The position numbers were made by a program, and so were the translations under genes. 51,868 nucleotides of DNA, from the NCBI RefSeq assembly GCF_016918035.1, contig NZ_JAERWK010000002.1:1-51868 (forward strand), read 5' to 3'. Positions within the stretch are counted from its first letter, which is position 1, and each line of letters opens with the position of its first letter. The notes under the pieces are model-generated. The model saw nothing but the letters and a program-made list of their open reading frames with translations, was not told where the DNA came from and made no database searches. This DNA is from Nakamurella leprariae (GTDB lineage Bacteria; Actinomycetota; Actinomycetes; Mycobacteriales; Nakamurellaceae). This document shows positions 34,313 to 42,968 of this stretch, in pieces.

Positions 34313-36824
34313 GGCCGCCGGCCTGCCGCATCCCCGGCGACAGCCGGTAGATGAGCTCGACCGCGGCGGCGCCGCACGCCCCGACCAGCAGCGACTGCCA
34401 CAGCAGGTCGGTGGGCGTGCTGAACTCGAAGAACGTCTGAGCGATGGGCAGCACGAACGCCAGCACGGCCAGGCCGATCATCGCGCCGACCAGCACCGCC
34501 TTCCACATCCGGAACGGCCGGGCCAGCACGATGAGGATCCAGAACGCGGTGACCAGCAGCGAGATCGTCGCGGCGGTGGACGGCTGCCAGCACACCGGGT
34601 TCTCGCTCGTCGCCGCGCCGGCGCCCGGGGCGCACCCGGGGATGCCGCCGTGGCTGCTGCGGGCCCACAGGTAGGACGCGAACACCACCAGCCCGGCGAC
34701 CGCGCCAGCCGGCACCGCGAACCGCAGCACGCGGGCCAGGAAGCCGGGCAGGTACCGCCGCTTGTTCGGCCCCAGGGCCAGGAAGAAGGCCGGAATGCCG
34801 ATGGTGACCGCGGACACCAGCGTCAGATGGCGGGGCAGGAACGGGAAGGGGGTGGCGAACAGCGCCGCCGACACGATCGCGATCAGGCTCATCACGTTCT
34901 TGGCCACGAACAGGTTGGCCACCCGTTCGACGTTGCCGATCACCCGGCGGCCCTCGGCCAGCACCGACGGCAGGTGCGAGAACTTCCCGTCCAGCAGCAC
35001 CAGCTGGGCCACCGCCTTGGTCGCCTGCGCGCCGTTTCCCATGGCGACCCCGATGTCGGCGTCCTTGAGCGCCAGCGCGTCGTTCACCCCGTCCCCGGTC
35101 ATCGCGGCGACGTGCCCGTTGCGCTGCAGCGCGTTGACCAGGGCCCGCTTCTGCTCGGGGGAGACCCGACCGAACACGGTGGTCCGTTCGACCAGCGGGC
35201 GCAGCTGCTCGATGTCCTCGCCGATGGTCCGGGCGTCGACCACCGCGTCGTCGGGCACGTCCAGACCGACCCGGCGGGCGATCGCGGCCACCGTGGTCGG
35301 GTTGTCCCCGGAGATGATCTTGATGGCCACGCCCTGCTCGGCGAAGTAGCGCAGCGTCTCCTCGGCGTCGGGCCGGACCTGCTCGGTGAGCACGACCAGA
35401 CCGCGGTGCACCAGCGCGCCGGGCAGTTCCTGGCCGTGCAGCAGCTCGTCGGTGTGCGACAGCAGCAGCACCCGGCGGCCGGTGCCGGCCAGCTCGTGCA
35501 CCCGGTCCCGGATCGGACTGTCCGCGGTGAGCAGCACGTCCGGTGCGCCCAGCACCCAGGTGCCCCGGCCGGTGAACGTGGCCGCGCTCCACTTGCGGGC
35601 CGAGTTGAACGCGATGTTGTCCCGCCGCACCCAGTCGGCCGGCGGCCGGGCGGCCGCGGCGCAGGCCAGCAGCGTGCCGTTGGCGTTCGGGTCGTCGGCC
35701 ATCGCGCCCAGCGCGGCCCGCAGGTCGTCCAGATCGTAGGCGTCCAGCGGCAGCAGGTCCTCGAAGACGATGTCCCCGACGGTCAACGTGCCCGTCTTGT
35801 CCAGGCACACCACGTCGACGCGGGCCAGGCCCTCGACCGCCGGCAGCTCCTGGACCAGCACCTGCTGCCGGGTCAGCTGCACCGCGGCCAGCAGGAACGC
35901 CACCGAAGTGAGCAGCACCAGGCCCTCGGGGACCAGGCCGACCAGGCCGCCGGTGGACCGGATGACGACCTCGCGCCAGCCCTCGTCGCCGATGGCCCGG
36001 GTCTGCGACCAGATCTGCAGCGGCAGCGCGACCACGATGACCCAGGTGATGTACTTCAGCAGCTTGTTGACCGACGACTGGATCTCGGAGTGGGTCCTGG
36101 TGAACTTCTTGGCCTCGGCGGCGATCCGGTTGGCGTAGGCGTCGTCGCCGACCGCGACGGCGGTGAACCGCCCGCTGCCGGCCACCACCACGGTGCCGGA
36201 CAGCACCTGGTCGCCGACCTGCTTGGGCACGGCGTCGGACTCGCCGGTCAGGTTCGACTCGTTGATCTCCAGCCCGGCGACCTGACCCAGCGCGCCGTCG
36301 GCGGGGACCTGGTCACCGGTGCGCAGCTCGATGAGGTCGTCCTGGACCACCTCGGCCGTCGCGATCTCGGCGATGCGTCCGTCGCGCACCACCCGGGTGG
36401 TCGGCGCGTTCAGCAGGGCGAGTCGGTCCAGCTTCCGCTTGGCCAGGTACTCCTGGACGATCCCGATGAGCGAGTTGACCACCAGCACCACGCCGAACAG
36501 CCCGTCGGCCAGCGATCCGGTGATCAGGATGAGCACGAACAGGCAGCCGAGGATGGCGTTGAACCGGGTGAAGACGTTGGTCCGGACGATGGTCCACAGC
36601 GGCCGGGAGGACGCGGCGTCGGTGACGTTGACCCGTCCCTGGGCGACGCGCTCGGCCACCTGCGCGGAGGTGAGCCCGCCGGCCGGAGCAGGCGCGCCGT
36701 CGGTCAGCGGCTCAGGACGGGTGCCGTCCGGGGCGGGTCGGGTGTCGACCGTGGCCGGTCCGGAGCGGGCGGGACGCTCGGTCCCGGGGTCAACGGAGTC
36801 GGGACTGCCCGGCTGGTTCGACAC
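34308..36824 (-). CDS. ctpE: CtpE-like P-type cation-transporting ATPase
   Basis: Heavy membrane ATPase of 838 aa. It has the phosphorylation motif CLDKTGTLTVGD (Asp about 342), TGES in the actuator domain (NLTGESDAVPKQ), the hinge MTGDGVNDALALKDADIGVAMG, and the TM4 motif LVPEGLVLLTSVAF. The PEGL form and overall length match the mycobacterial CtpE group, reported to handle calcium; that assignment is by family only. GTG at 36824 has GAGAGAG upstream; a longer reading from GTG at 36845 lacks a site. The N-terminal 45 residues are Pro/Asp-rich and probably cytoplasmic. Confidence 0.88.
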   Translation of the reverse strand: MSNQPGSPDSVDPGTERPARSGPATVDTRPAPDGTRPEPLTDGAPAPAGGLTSAQVAERVAQGRVNVTDAASSRPLWTIVRTNVFTRFNAILGCLFVLILITGSLADGLFGVVLVVNSLIGIVQEYLAKRKLDRLALLNAPTTRVVRDGRIAEIATAEVVQDDLIELRTGDQVPADGALGQVAGLEINESNLTGESDAVPKQVGDQVLSGTVVVAGSGRFTAVAVGDDAYANRIAAEAKKFTRTHSEIQSSVNKLLKYITWVIVVALPLQIWSQTRAIGDEGWREVVIRSTGGLVGLVPEGLVLLTSVAFLLAAVQLTRQQVLVQELPAVEGLARVDVVCLDKTGTLTVGDIVFEDLLPLDAYDLDDLRAALGAMADDPNANGTLLACAAAARPPADWVRRDNIAFNSARKWSAATFTGRGTWVLGAPDVLLTADSPIRDRVHELAGTGRRVLLLSHTDELLHGQELPGALVHRGLVVLTEQVRPDAEETLRYFAEQGVAIKIISGDNPTTVAAIARRVGLDVPDDAVVDARTIGEDIEQLRPLVERTTVFGRVSPEQKRALVNALQRNGHVAAMTGDGVNDALALKDADIGVAMGNGAQATKAVAQLVLLDGKFSHLPSVLAEGRRVIGNVERVANLFVAKNVMSLIAIVSAALFATPFPFLPRHLTLVSAVTIGIPAFFLALGPNKRRYLPGFLARVLRFAVPAGAVAGLVVFASYLWARSSHGGIPGCAPGAGAATSENPVCWQPSTAATISLLVTAFWILIVLARPFRMWKAVLVGAMIGLAVLAFVLPIAQTFFEFSTPTDLLWQSLLVGACGAAAVELIYRLSPGMRQAGGR

Positions 36825-36937
36825 GGGAACCACTCTCTCAAACACCGGGCCTCAGGTCGTCGCTCCTTCCGGGGTGATTCGGAACGGCACGGCCCACCGC
36901 GATCAACCGGACGGGCGCGTGGGGTTGACTGAGCGTC

Positions 36938-38599
36938 ATGAGCACTGTGCTGTTCCGTGGCGGACGGGTCCACACGCCGGACGACCCGGCGGCGACCGCC
37001 CTGGCCGTCACCGACGGGATCATCAGCTGGATCGGCGGCGAGCACTCGATCACCGCGGCCGGCCACGTCGACACCACCGTCGACCTGGACGGCGCCCTGG
37101 TCGTGCCGGGCTTCGTGGACGCCCACGTGCACAGCACCGACGCCGGCCTGCCGCTGACCGGCATCGACCTGACCGCCGCCACCGGGCGGCAGCACGCCCT
37201 GGCGCTGCTCGCCGCGGCCGCACGCGACCAGCCGGACGGGCTGCTCTGGGCCCACGGCTGGGACGACACCCGGTGGCCGGCCGCCGGGGCGGAGGCCGGG
37301 CCCCCGACCGGCGCCGAGATCGACGCCGTGGTCGGCGACCGGCCCGCCTACGTGGCTCGGATCGACCTGCACTCCGCCGTGGTCAGCCGGACCCTGCTCG
37401 TCAGCGCCGGGATCGCCGAGGGTGACCACGCCGACGGCCGGGTGGTCGCGGACGTGCACCAGCGGGTCCGCGCCACGGCCAAGGGGCTGCTGGGCGCGGA
37501 CCGGCGGGCCCGGGCACAGCAGGCCTTCCTGCGGCACGCCGCGGCGGCCGGGATCGTCGAGGTGCACGAGGCCGCCATCGGCGACCCGGCCGGCGAAGCC
37601 GACCTGGCCGCGCTGCTGACGACGCGGGACCGGCCGGGCGCTGTCCGGGTCCGGGGATACCTGGCCGCGCTGGTCGGCGACGAGGACGAGGCGCGCGCGG
37701 TGCTGGCCCGCACCGGTGCGGACGCGCTCGGGGGCGATCTCGCGGTCGACGGCAGTCTCGGCTCGCACACCGCGGCGCTGCGCGAGCCGTACCGGGACGC
37801 GTCGACGTCCGGCCGCCGGTACCTCACCGATGAGCAGATCGTCGCGCACCTGGAGGCCTGCACCCGGGCGGGCATCCAGGCCGGCTTCCACGCCATCGGC
37901 GACGCGGCGGTCGGCGCGGTGGTCGACGGGCTGCGGCGGGCTGCGGAACGGCTGGCCGGGTCGGGTCCGGCGTGGCGGCCGCGGCTGGCCGGCCTGGCCC
38001 ATCGGATCGAGCACGCCGAGATGGTCGGCCGGGCGGAATTCACGGCCCTGGGTGAGTTCGGGCTGGTGGCCAGCGTGCAGCCCCGGTTCGACGAGGCGTG
38101 GGGCGGCCCCGACGGCATGTACGCCCGCCGGCTCGGCGCCGCACGGGCCGGCGCCATGAATTCCTTCGCCGACCTGGCCGCGGCCGGGGTGGCGTTGGCG
38201 TTCGGCTCCGACGCCCCGGTGACCCCGGTCGGCCCGTGGAAGGCGATGCGGGCTGCCGTGCATCCACGCACCGACGGACACGGCGTCTCCCCTCGGGCGG
38301 CGCTCACCGCCCACACCCGCGGCGGTCACCGGGCGGCCGGACGCCGCTCCGGTGGTCAGCTGACCGCCGGAGCGCCGGCCGACCTGGTGGTGGCGGACTC
38401 GCCCGCGCTGGTGCGGCCGGCCGCCGACCCGACCGTGGCGCGCTGGTCGACCGATCCCCGCTCCGGCGTGCCGTTGCTGCCCGACCTGGCGCCCGGCGCG
38501 CGGTTGCCGCGGACCGTCGCCACCCTGGTCGACGGGGCGCTGGCCCACTCCGACGGCTCGCTGGCCGGGCTGGAGGAGGCGCCGCTGCGCGGCCGGTGA
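36938..38599 (+). CDS. YtcJ-like amidohydrolase
   Basis: Metal-dependent amidohydrolase-superfamily protein, 553 aa, cytoplasmic. An N-terminal beta-sandwich segment (LFRGGRVHTPD) leads to the TIM barrel with HVH at residues 63-65, a Glu in EVHEAA, His in GFHAIGD, His in RIEHAEM, and the last metal Asp in AFGSDAPVTP. The C-terminal QLTAGAPADLVVAD closes the sandwich domain. Members hydrolyse amide or ester bonds in diverse substrates, so the substrate is unknown. The ATG at 36938 lacks a clear ribosome site. It is divergent from ctpE and followed 31 nt later by lnt. Confidence 0.88.
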   Translation: MSTVLFRGGRVHTPDDPAATALAVTDGIISWIGGEHSITAAGHVDTTVDLDGALVVPGFVDAHVHSTDAGLPLTGIDLTAATGRQHALALLAAAARDQPDGLLWAHGWDDTRWPAAGAEAGPPTGAEIDAVVGDRPAYVARIDLHSAVVSRTLLVSAGIAEGDHADGRVVADVHQRVRATAKGLLGADRRARAQQAFLRHAAAAGIVEVHEAAIGDPAGEADLAALLTTRDRPGAVRVRGYLAALVGDEDEARAVLARTGADALGGDLAVDGSLGSHTAALREPYRDASTSGRRYLTDEQIVAHLEACTRAGIQAGFHAIGDAAVGAVVDGLRRAAERLAGSGPAWRPRLAGLAHRIEHAEMVGRAEFTALGEFGLVASVQPRFDEAWGGPDGMYARRLGAARAGAMNSFADLAAAGVALAFGSDAPVTPVGPWKAMRAAVHPRTDGHGVSPRAALTAHTRGGHRAAGRRSGGQLTAGAPADLVVADSPALVRPAADPTVARWSTDPRSGVPLLPDLAPGARLPRTVATLVDGALAHSDGSLAGLEEAPLRGR

Positions 38600-38617
38600 G
38601 GCGGGCACCGGCGGCAG

Positions 38618-38633
38618 TACCCTCGTGCCGGTG
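38618..38633 (+). promoter_or_regulatory. Leaderless-type -10 before lnt (TACCCT-N7-GTG)
   Basis: TACCCT (38618-38623) precedes the GTG at 38631 by 7 nt, with no Shine-Dalgarno. This also argues for GTG 38631 over GTG 38625, which lies only 1 nt after the hexamer. Confidence 0.4.
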
Positions 38634-40406
38634 CGCGCCTCGACCGAACCCGATCCGCCGGGGTCGGCCGACCCGGCGAACGAGCCGGAGGACGGGACCC
38701 CGGCCAGGGCGACGCCACGCCCGCCGCGGTCGGTCCGCAGCGCCGCGCACTGGTCGACTCGGCGTCGCGCCCTGCGCGGCGCCGGCGGCCTGCGCATCCT
38801 GGCGGCTGCGCTCGGCGGGCTGGCCCTGTACGCGGCGTACGCCCCGTCCACCCGATGGTGGGCGGCGATCGTCGGTCTGGGCCTGCTCGGCGTCGCCGTG
38901 CACGGCCGCCGCTGGCGCCCGGCCCTGGGCCTGGGCCTGGTCTTCGGGCTGGCCTTCTACCTGCCGTTGCTGAGCTGGACCTCGGTGTACGTCGGGGTCG
39001 TGGCGGTCACCCTGTCCGTGGCCGAGGCCCTGCTCACCGCGCTGGTCGGCCCGGCGATCTCGGTGGCCTCCCGGGTGGGCCGCCGCAGCGTGCCGCCGGG
39101 ACAGGCCCGGCCGGCCCGCGACTGGATCTGGCCGCTGCTGTCTGCTACGATCTGGGTGGCCGGCGAGGCGCTGCGCGCACGGTTCCCGTTCGGCGGGTTC
39201 CCGTGGGGTGGGATCGGCTTCTCCCAGCCGGACGGCCCGCTGCTGCCGGTCGCCGCCGTGCTGGGCGCGGCCGGCCTGACGTTCGGCACCGCGCTGGCCG
39301 GCTTCGGGCTGTCCGCCGTGGCCGTCGCGGTCCGGCGATGGCGGGCCGGGGGAGCGCAGCCGGGACACCGCGGCGTTCTCGCGCTGCTCGTCGCCACGGC
39401 GGTCACGGCGGTGCCGCTGCTCGGCGGGCTGGCGTCCCGGCCCGCGGTGCTGACCGAGGAGCGGCTGGCGGACACGCCGCGCAGCACCATCGCGGTCATC
39501 CAGGGCAACGTCCCGCAGGCCGGGTTGGAGTTCAACGCGCAACGGCGCGCGGTGACCCGGCTGCACGCCGAGCAGACCCACGCCCTGGCCGCGGCCGTGC
39601 GGGCCGGCACCGCCGCCGCCCCGCGACTGGTCGTGTGGCCGGAGAACGCCTCCGACATCGACCCGTACCTGGACCCGGTGGCGGCGGAGATGATCAGCTC
39701 CGCCGCCCGCGACATCGGCGTGCCGGTCCTGGTCGGTGCCGTGGTCGACGCGCCCGACGACGCCCCCGGACAGCATGAGACGGCGCGCGGCACCTACAAC
39801 ATGGGCATCGTGTGGGATCCGGTCACCGGACCGGGCGACACCTACACCAAGCGGCATCCGGTGCCGTTCGCGGAGTACATGCCGTACCGGTCGTTCTTCC
39901 GGATCTTCTCCTCCTGGGTGGACCGGGCCGGCTACTTCCTGCCCGGCGACGCCCCCGGCAACCTCGAGGTGGCTGGGGTCCACATCGGCGACGTCATCTG
40001 CTTCGAGGTCGTCTACGAGCACCTGGTCCGCGACGTGGTGGACGGCGGCGCGCAGGTGCTCGTCGTGCAGACCAACAACGCGACCTTCGGCTGGACCGAC
40101 GAGACCTACCAGCAGCAGGCGATGAGCCGTGTCCGGGCCGTCGAGCACGGTCGCGAGGTGCTCATCGCGGCGACCAGCGGGGTGTCGGCGGTCATCCGCC
40201 CGGACGGCTCGGTGGAGTCGACCGTGCCGTTGTTCACGCCCGGGTTCATGACCCCGAGTGTCCCGCTCATCTCGCAGCGCACGCTCGGTAGTGTGCTCGG
40301 CGCCCCGGTGGAGTGGGCGATCACGGCGCTGGCCGTGGTCGTGCTCGGCGGGGCCGCCATCGGGGGCGTGGTGAGGAGGACCCGGGAACGCACCCGGTCC
40401 TCCTGA
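38631..40406 (+). CDS. lnt: Apolipoprotein N-acyltransferase
   Basis: Adds the third acyl chain to lipoproteins at the membrane. The 591-aa protein has a disordered N-terminus of about 45 residues, about six TM helices, the FPFGGFPWGGIG loop near residue 185, and a nitrilase-type domain. The Glu-Lys-Cys triad is visible: Glu in VVWPENASDID, Lys in YTKRHPVPFAEY and Cys in VICFEVVYEH. A terminal TM helix follows. It is encoded directly upstream of ppm, a partner to which it is fused in M. tuberculosis Ppm1. The start is uncertain by two codons. Confidence 0.94.
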   Translation: MRASTEPDPPGSADPANEPEDGTPARATPRPPRSVRSAAHWSTRRRALRGAGGLRILAAALGGLALYAAYAPSTRWWAAIVGLGLLGVAVHGRRWRPALGLGLVFGLAFYLPLLSWTSVYVGVVAVTLSVAEALLTALVGPAISVASRVGRRSVPPGQARPARDWIWPLLSATIWVAGEALRARFPFGGFPWGGIGFSQPDGPLLPVAAVLGAAGLTFGTALAGFGLSAVAVAVRRWRAGGAQPGHRGVLALLVATAVTAVPLLGGLASRPAVLTEERLADTPRSTIAVIQGNVPQAGLEFNAQRRAVTRLHAEQTHALAAAVRAGTAAAPRLVVWPENASDIDPYLDPVAAEMISSAARDIGVPVLVGAVVDAPDDAPGQHETARGTYNMGIVWDPVTGPGDTYTKRHPVPFAEYMPYRSFFRIFSSWVDRAGYFLPGDAPGNLEVAGVHIGDVICFEVVYEHLVRDVVDGGAQVLVVQTNNATFGWTDETYQQQAMSRVRAVEHGREVLIAATSGVSAVIRPDGSVESTVPLFTPGFMTPSVPLISQRTLGSVLGAPVEWAITALAVVVLGGAAIGGVVRRTRERTRSS

Positions 40407-40427
40407 CGTCCTGATCAACGGTCCACC

Positions 40428-40466
40428 CGCTGCGAGTCGGGCGGCCCGCACGACCGACCCGCAGCG
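40428..40466 (+). promoter_or_regulatory. Hairpin between lnt and ppm
   Basis: Perfect arms CGCTGCG (40428-40434) and CGCAGCG (40460-40466), with a further inner TCGG/CCGA pairing, lie in the 90-nt gap. It may be an attenuator or weak terminator. Confidence 0.35.
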
Positions 40467-40496
40467 ATCCGTCACTGCTGCCGTGAAAGGCCTTCC

Positions 40497-41264
40497 GTGA
40501 CCGACCCGTCCACCGATCAGGTGCTCGTCATCATCCCGACCTACCAGGAGCGGGAGAACCTGCCACGCATCCTCGACCGGTTGCTGACCGCGAACCCGCA
40601 GGTGCATGTCCTGGTCGTGGACGACGGCAGCCCCGACGGGACCGGGCAGGTCGCCGATGACCGCGCCGCGGCCGACGACCGGGTGCATGTGCTGCACCGG
40701 TCGGGCAAGCAAGGTCTGGGAGCGGCCTACATCGCCGGGTTCCGCTGGGGACTCGAGCGCGGGTACGACGTGCTCGTGGAGATGGACGCCGACGGATCCC
40801 ACGCGCCCGAGCAACTGCCCCGGCTGCTCGCCCGGATCAGCCCGGCCGGGGGGGCCGACGCGGTGATCGGGTCGCGGTACGTGCCCGGCGGCCGAGTGGT
40901 CAACTGGCCCCGGCACCGGGAACTGCTGTCCCGCGGCGGCAACGTCTACTCGCGGCTGGCGCTGGGGGTGAAGGTCAACGACATCACCGGCGGGTACCGG
41001 GCCTACCGCAGTGCGGTGCTCCGGACGCTGCCCCTGGACGAGATCGAGTCCCACGGGTACTGCTTCCAGGTGGACCTGAGCTGGCGGACCATCCGGGCCG
41101 GGTTCGAGCTGGCCGAGGTGCCGATCACCTTCACCGAGCGGGAGATCGGCGACTCCAAGATGAGCGGCTCGATCGTGCGCGAGGCGTTGTGGAAGGTCAC
41201 GTTGTGGGGGAGCCGCCGCCGCTGGGAGCAGCTGCGCGCCGCGCTGCGCTCCCGACGGTCCTGA
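40497..41264 (+). CDS. ppm: Polyprenol monophosphomannose synthase (dolichol-P-mannose synthase family)
   Basis: Transfers mannose from GDP-mannose to polyprenyl phosphate, the donor for lipomannan and protein O-mannosylation. The 255-aa GT2 enzyme shows [36 protein letters not shown], the metal-binding [16 protein letters not shown] and [10 protein letters not shown]. There is no TM segment, so it is a peripheral catalytic subunit; Lnt encoded upstream may anchor it, as the fused Lnt domain does in mycobacterial Ppm1. The GTG start at 40497 has aaagg upstream. Confidence 0.94.
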   Translation: MTDPSTDQVLVIIPTYQERENLPRILDRLLTANPQVHVLVVDDGSPDGTGQVADDRAAADDRVHVLHRSGKQGLGAAYIAGFRWGLERGYDVLVEMDADGSHAPEQLPRLLARISPAGGADAVIGSRYVPGGRVVNWPRHRELLSRGGNVYSRLALGVKVNDITGGYRAYRSAVLRTLPLDEIESHGYCFQVDLSWRTIRAGFELAEVPITFTEREIGDSKMSGSIVREALWKVTLWGSRRRWEQLRAALRSRRS

Positions 41265-41273
41265 CCGCTCCGC

Positions 41274-41368
41274 ACCGACCACAGCGCCGACCACGGCACC
41301 GACCACGGCACCGACGAACAACGCCGCCCGGCGGATCGGGCGGCGCTGTGGTCGGTGCTGTGGTCGGT
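41274..41368. terminator. Bidirectional terminator built from 12-bp tandem repeats
   Basis: Four 12-nt units of the type ACCGACCACGGC (41274-41321, last one degenerate) face two GCTGTGGTCGGT units (41345-41368). Between them lies a perfect 9-bp stem CGCCGCCCG/CGGGCGGCG (41322-41330 and 41337-41345). The third left unit pairs with the outer right unit over 12 bp, giving one hairpin from 41298 to 41368. It sits between the convergent ppm and rbpA genes. Confidence 0.7.
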
Positions 41369-41400
41369 GTGGCCTGACGCCGGCGTCCGCCGGGCGCCCA

Positions 41401-41742
41401 TCAGGACGCGGTGCGGCGGCTCCGCAGCTCGGACAGCCGCTCGTTGAGGATCTCTTCGAGCTCCTCGATGGAGCGTCGCTCGAGCAGCATGTCCCAGTGG
41501 GTGCGCGGCGGCTTGACCGCCTTGCTCTCCGGTACCGAGCCATCGATCAGGGTGGAGGACTGGCCATGCATGCGGCAGTCCCAGGTCGCCGGCACCTCGG
41601 CGTCGTCCGCCATCGGCACGGTGAACTCATGGTCGCGCGGGCACCGGTACGTGGCCGTCCGGCGCGGCGCCAGGTCGTGGTTGCGGTCGGCCTCGTAACT
41701 GGTCGACCCGAGGCGACTGCCCCGCAGGACGCGGTCCGCCAT
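41401..41742 (-). CDS. rbpA: RNA polymerase-binding protein RbpA
   Basis: Actinobacterial transcription factor that binds RNA polymerase and the principal sigma factor and stabilises the open complex. The 113-aa protein starts MADRVLRGSRLGSTSYE, as in family members. It has the core domain TYRCPRDHEFTVP with CRMHG, and the C-terminal sigma-interaction domain HWDMLLERRSIEELEEIL. ATG at 41742 is preceded by aggaagg. A sigma-R-like promoter lies about 140 nt upstream. Its presence is strong evidence for an actinobacterial origin. Confidence 0.97.
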   Translation of the reverse strand: MADRVLRGSRLGSTSYEADRNHDLAPRRTATYRCPRDHEFTVPMADDAEVPATWDCRMHGQSSTLIDGSVPESKAVKPPRTHWDMLLERRSIEELEEILNERLSELRSRRTAS

Positions 41743-42129
41743 GATGTTCCTTCCTCACTGATCCACTGGTACTGCCGTGTCCGCCGAACGCCCGAAGGCT
41801 CGAGCCGGACGGGGACGGGGAGCATCCGCACTGCGCCGGTCGCGGGTGTCCCGGATGTTCCGGTGACGCTACCGACGGGTAACAACAACCTGGACGTCTG
41901 AATCGTTCCCGGTTCCGGGTCGGCCGAACCGGCCGGTCGACCATCGACATCTCGCCCAGGAGTTCGGGAACTGCTCCGGCGTCGGATGCACCCTCCGCGT
42001 GTCCCGAACGATCGGTGACGAAGCCATCACGCAAGGTGACGCTAGCGGAGCGAGCCGCGGAAGGATAGCGGCAACGCGGCGGCTCGAGCCAATCCGTCTC
42101 TCGACCGGTGAGTCGGTCGGTGACCGTGA
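41743..42129. other. rbpA upstream region without genes
   Basis: These 387 bases contain the rbpA Shine-Dalgarno, the ECF-type promoter at 41881-41910 and, farther up, no open frame with convincing codon usage. The sequence is less GC-biased than its neighbours. A weak TAGCGT on the minus strand near 42045 could be a second rbpA promoter. Confidence 0.5.
41881..41910 (-). promoter_or_regulatory. Sigma-R/sigma-H-type promoter of rbpA (GGGAAC-N18-GTTGTT)
   Basis: On the minus strand GGGAAC (41910-41905) and GTTGTT (41886-41881) are separated by exactly 18 nt. This matches the ECF sigma-R/E/H consensus GGAAY-N18/19-GTT. In Streptomyces coelicolor rbpA belongs to the sigma-R disulfide-stress regulon, which agrees with this site. 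The leader would be about 130 nt. Confidence 0.7.
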
Positions 42130-42912
42130 TCACGCTCCGTCAGGACGTGGGGACGACCGTTGCCGCAGCACCTGACGGAGCACGTCGGGACGGTCCGTCA
42201 TCAGACCATCGACGCCCAGGTCGAGCAGGCGGTGCATCTCGCGGGGATCGTCCACCGTCCAGACGTGCACCTCGAGTCCAGCCCGGTGCGCGGTCCGGAC
42301 CGACGACCGGGTCACCACCGGCACCCGCCGGAAGCGCACCGGGATCTGCGCGGCGACGACCCGTCCGGTGGTCGGTGGTCGGAACGGACGACGGGCGACC
42401 GACGCGCGGACCAACGCGAACACCTCGCCGGGTCCCAGGGAGCGGGCGGTGGACGACGGGGCGCCCGCGGCCAACCGGGCCAGTCGCTGGTCGGAGAACG
42501 CCCCCAGGCAGACGCGGTCCCAGGCCTGTGCCTGCTCCAGCACCCGCAGGAGCGGGTCCACCGCGGCGTCGGACTTGGCGTCGAGGTTGAAGCGGATGTC
42601 GGGGAACTCGGCCAGCACGTCGGCCAGCCGGGGGACCGGCTCGCGACCGCCGACCCGGGCCCGGGTCACGTCCCGCCACGACAGGGCGGCGATCTCGCCC
42701 GTGCGGTCCGTGACCCGGTCCAGCACCGGGTCGTGGAACACCACCAGCTCGCCGTCGGCGGTGCACCGGACGTCGGTCTCCAGGTATCCGTACCCACGGG
42801 TGACGGCGGCCCGGAATGCCGCCATCGTGTTCTCCACGCCGATCTCGTCACCGAGGTGCCACCCCCGATGAGCGAAGGCCCGGGGCCGCGGCGGGTCCAG
42901 GAAGGCGGTCAC
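42130..42912 (-). CDS. Glycerophosphodiester phosphodiesterase
   Basis: Hydrolyses glycerophosphodiesters to glycerol-3-phosphate and an alcohol. The 260-aa TIM-barrel protein has the signature AFAHRGWHLG, ENTMAAFRAAVTRGYGYLETDV, the HD of LVVFHDPVLDR, FNLDAKSD, and the C-terminal VHVWTVDDP and GVDGLMTDRPD. No signal peptide, so cytoplasmic. GTG at 42912 matches the usual family opening (TAFLDPPRPRAFAHRG); the upstream ATG at 42954 would add 14 residues. It lies upstream of rbpA on the same strand but rbpA has its own promoter. Confidence 0.92.
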   Translation of the reverse strand: MTAFLDPPRPRAFAHRGWHLGDEIGVENTMAAFRAAVTRGYGYLETDVRCTADGELVVFHDPVLDRVTDRTGEIAALSWRDVTRARVGGREPVPRLADVLAEFPDIRFNLDAKSDAAVDPLLRVLEQAQAWDRVCLGAFSDQRLARLAAGAPSSTARSLGPGEVFALVRASVARRPFRPPTTGRVVAAQIPVRFRRVPVVTRSSVRTAHRAGLEVHVWTVDDPREMHRLLDLGVDGLMTDRPDVLRQVLRQRSSPRPDGA

Positions 42913-42924
42913 CGGCCGCAGTGT

Positions 42925-42941
42925 GTCACGCCGGGTGTGAC
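42925..42941. promoter_or_regulatory. Inverted repeat in the divergent GDPD / zinc-ribbon promoter
   Basis: GTCAC (42925-42929) and GTGAC (42937-42941) flank 7 nt, placed between the two facing -10-like boxes. It could be one operator serving both genes. Confidence 0.35.
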
Positions 42942-42953
42942 GGGCCGCGGGCA

Positions 42954-42968
42954 TAGCCTGGGCCCGTG
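42954..42968 (+). promoter_or_regulatory. Leaderless promoter -10 (TAGCCT-N6-GTG)
   Basis: TAGCCT (42954-42959) is followed by 6 nt and the GTG at 42966. There is no Shine-Dalgarno. Confidence 0.5.

Noticed and set aside
34650-36932. 760-aa plus-strand open frame opposite the CtpE-like ATPase
   Set aside because: Gln/His/Gly/Val-rich shadow of the ATPase gene, which carries all P-type ATPase motifs.
38304-41543. 1079-aa minus-strand open frame across lnt and ppm
   Set aside because: It runs opposite three well-recognised genes and has the skewed composition of a shadow frame with no domain.
41627-42133. 168-aa minus-strand frame upstream of and overlapping rbpA
   Set aside because: Overlaps rbpA in another frame, has no recognisable domain, and covers the rbpA promoter.
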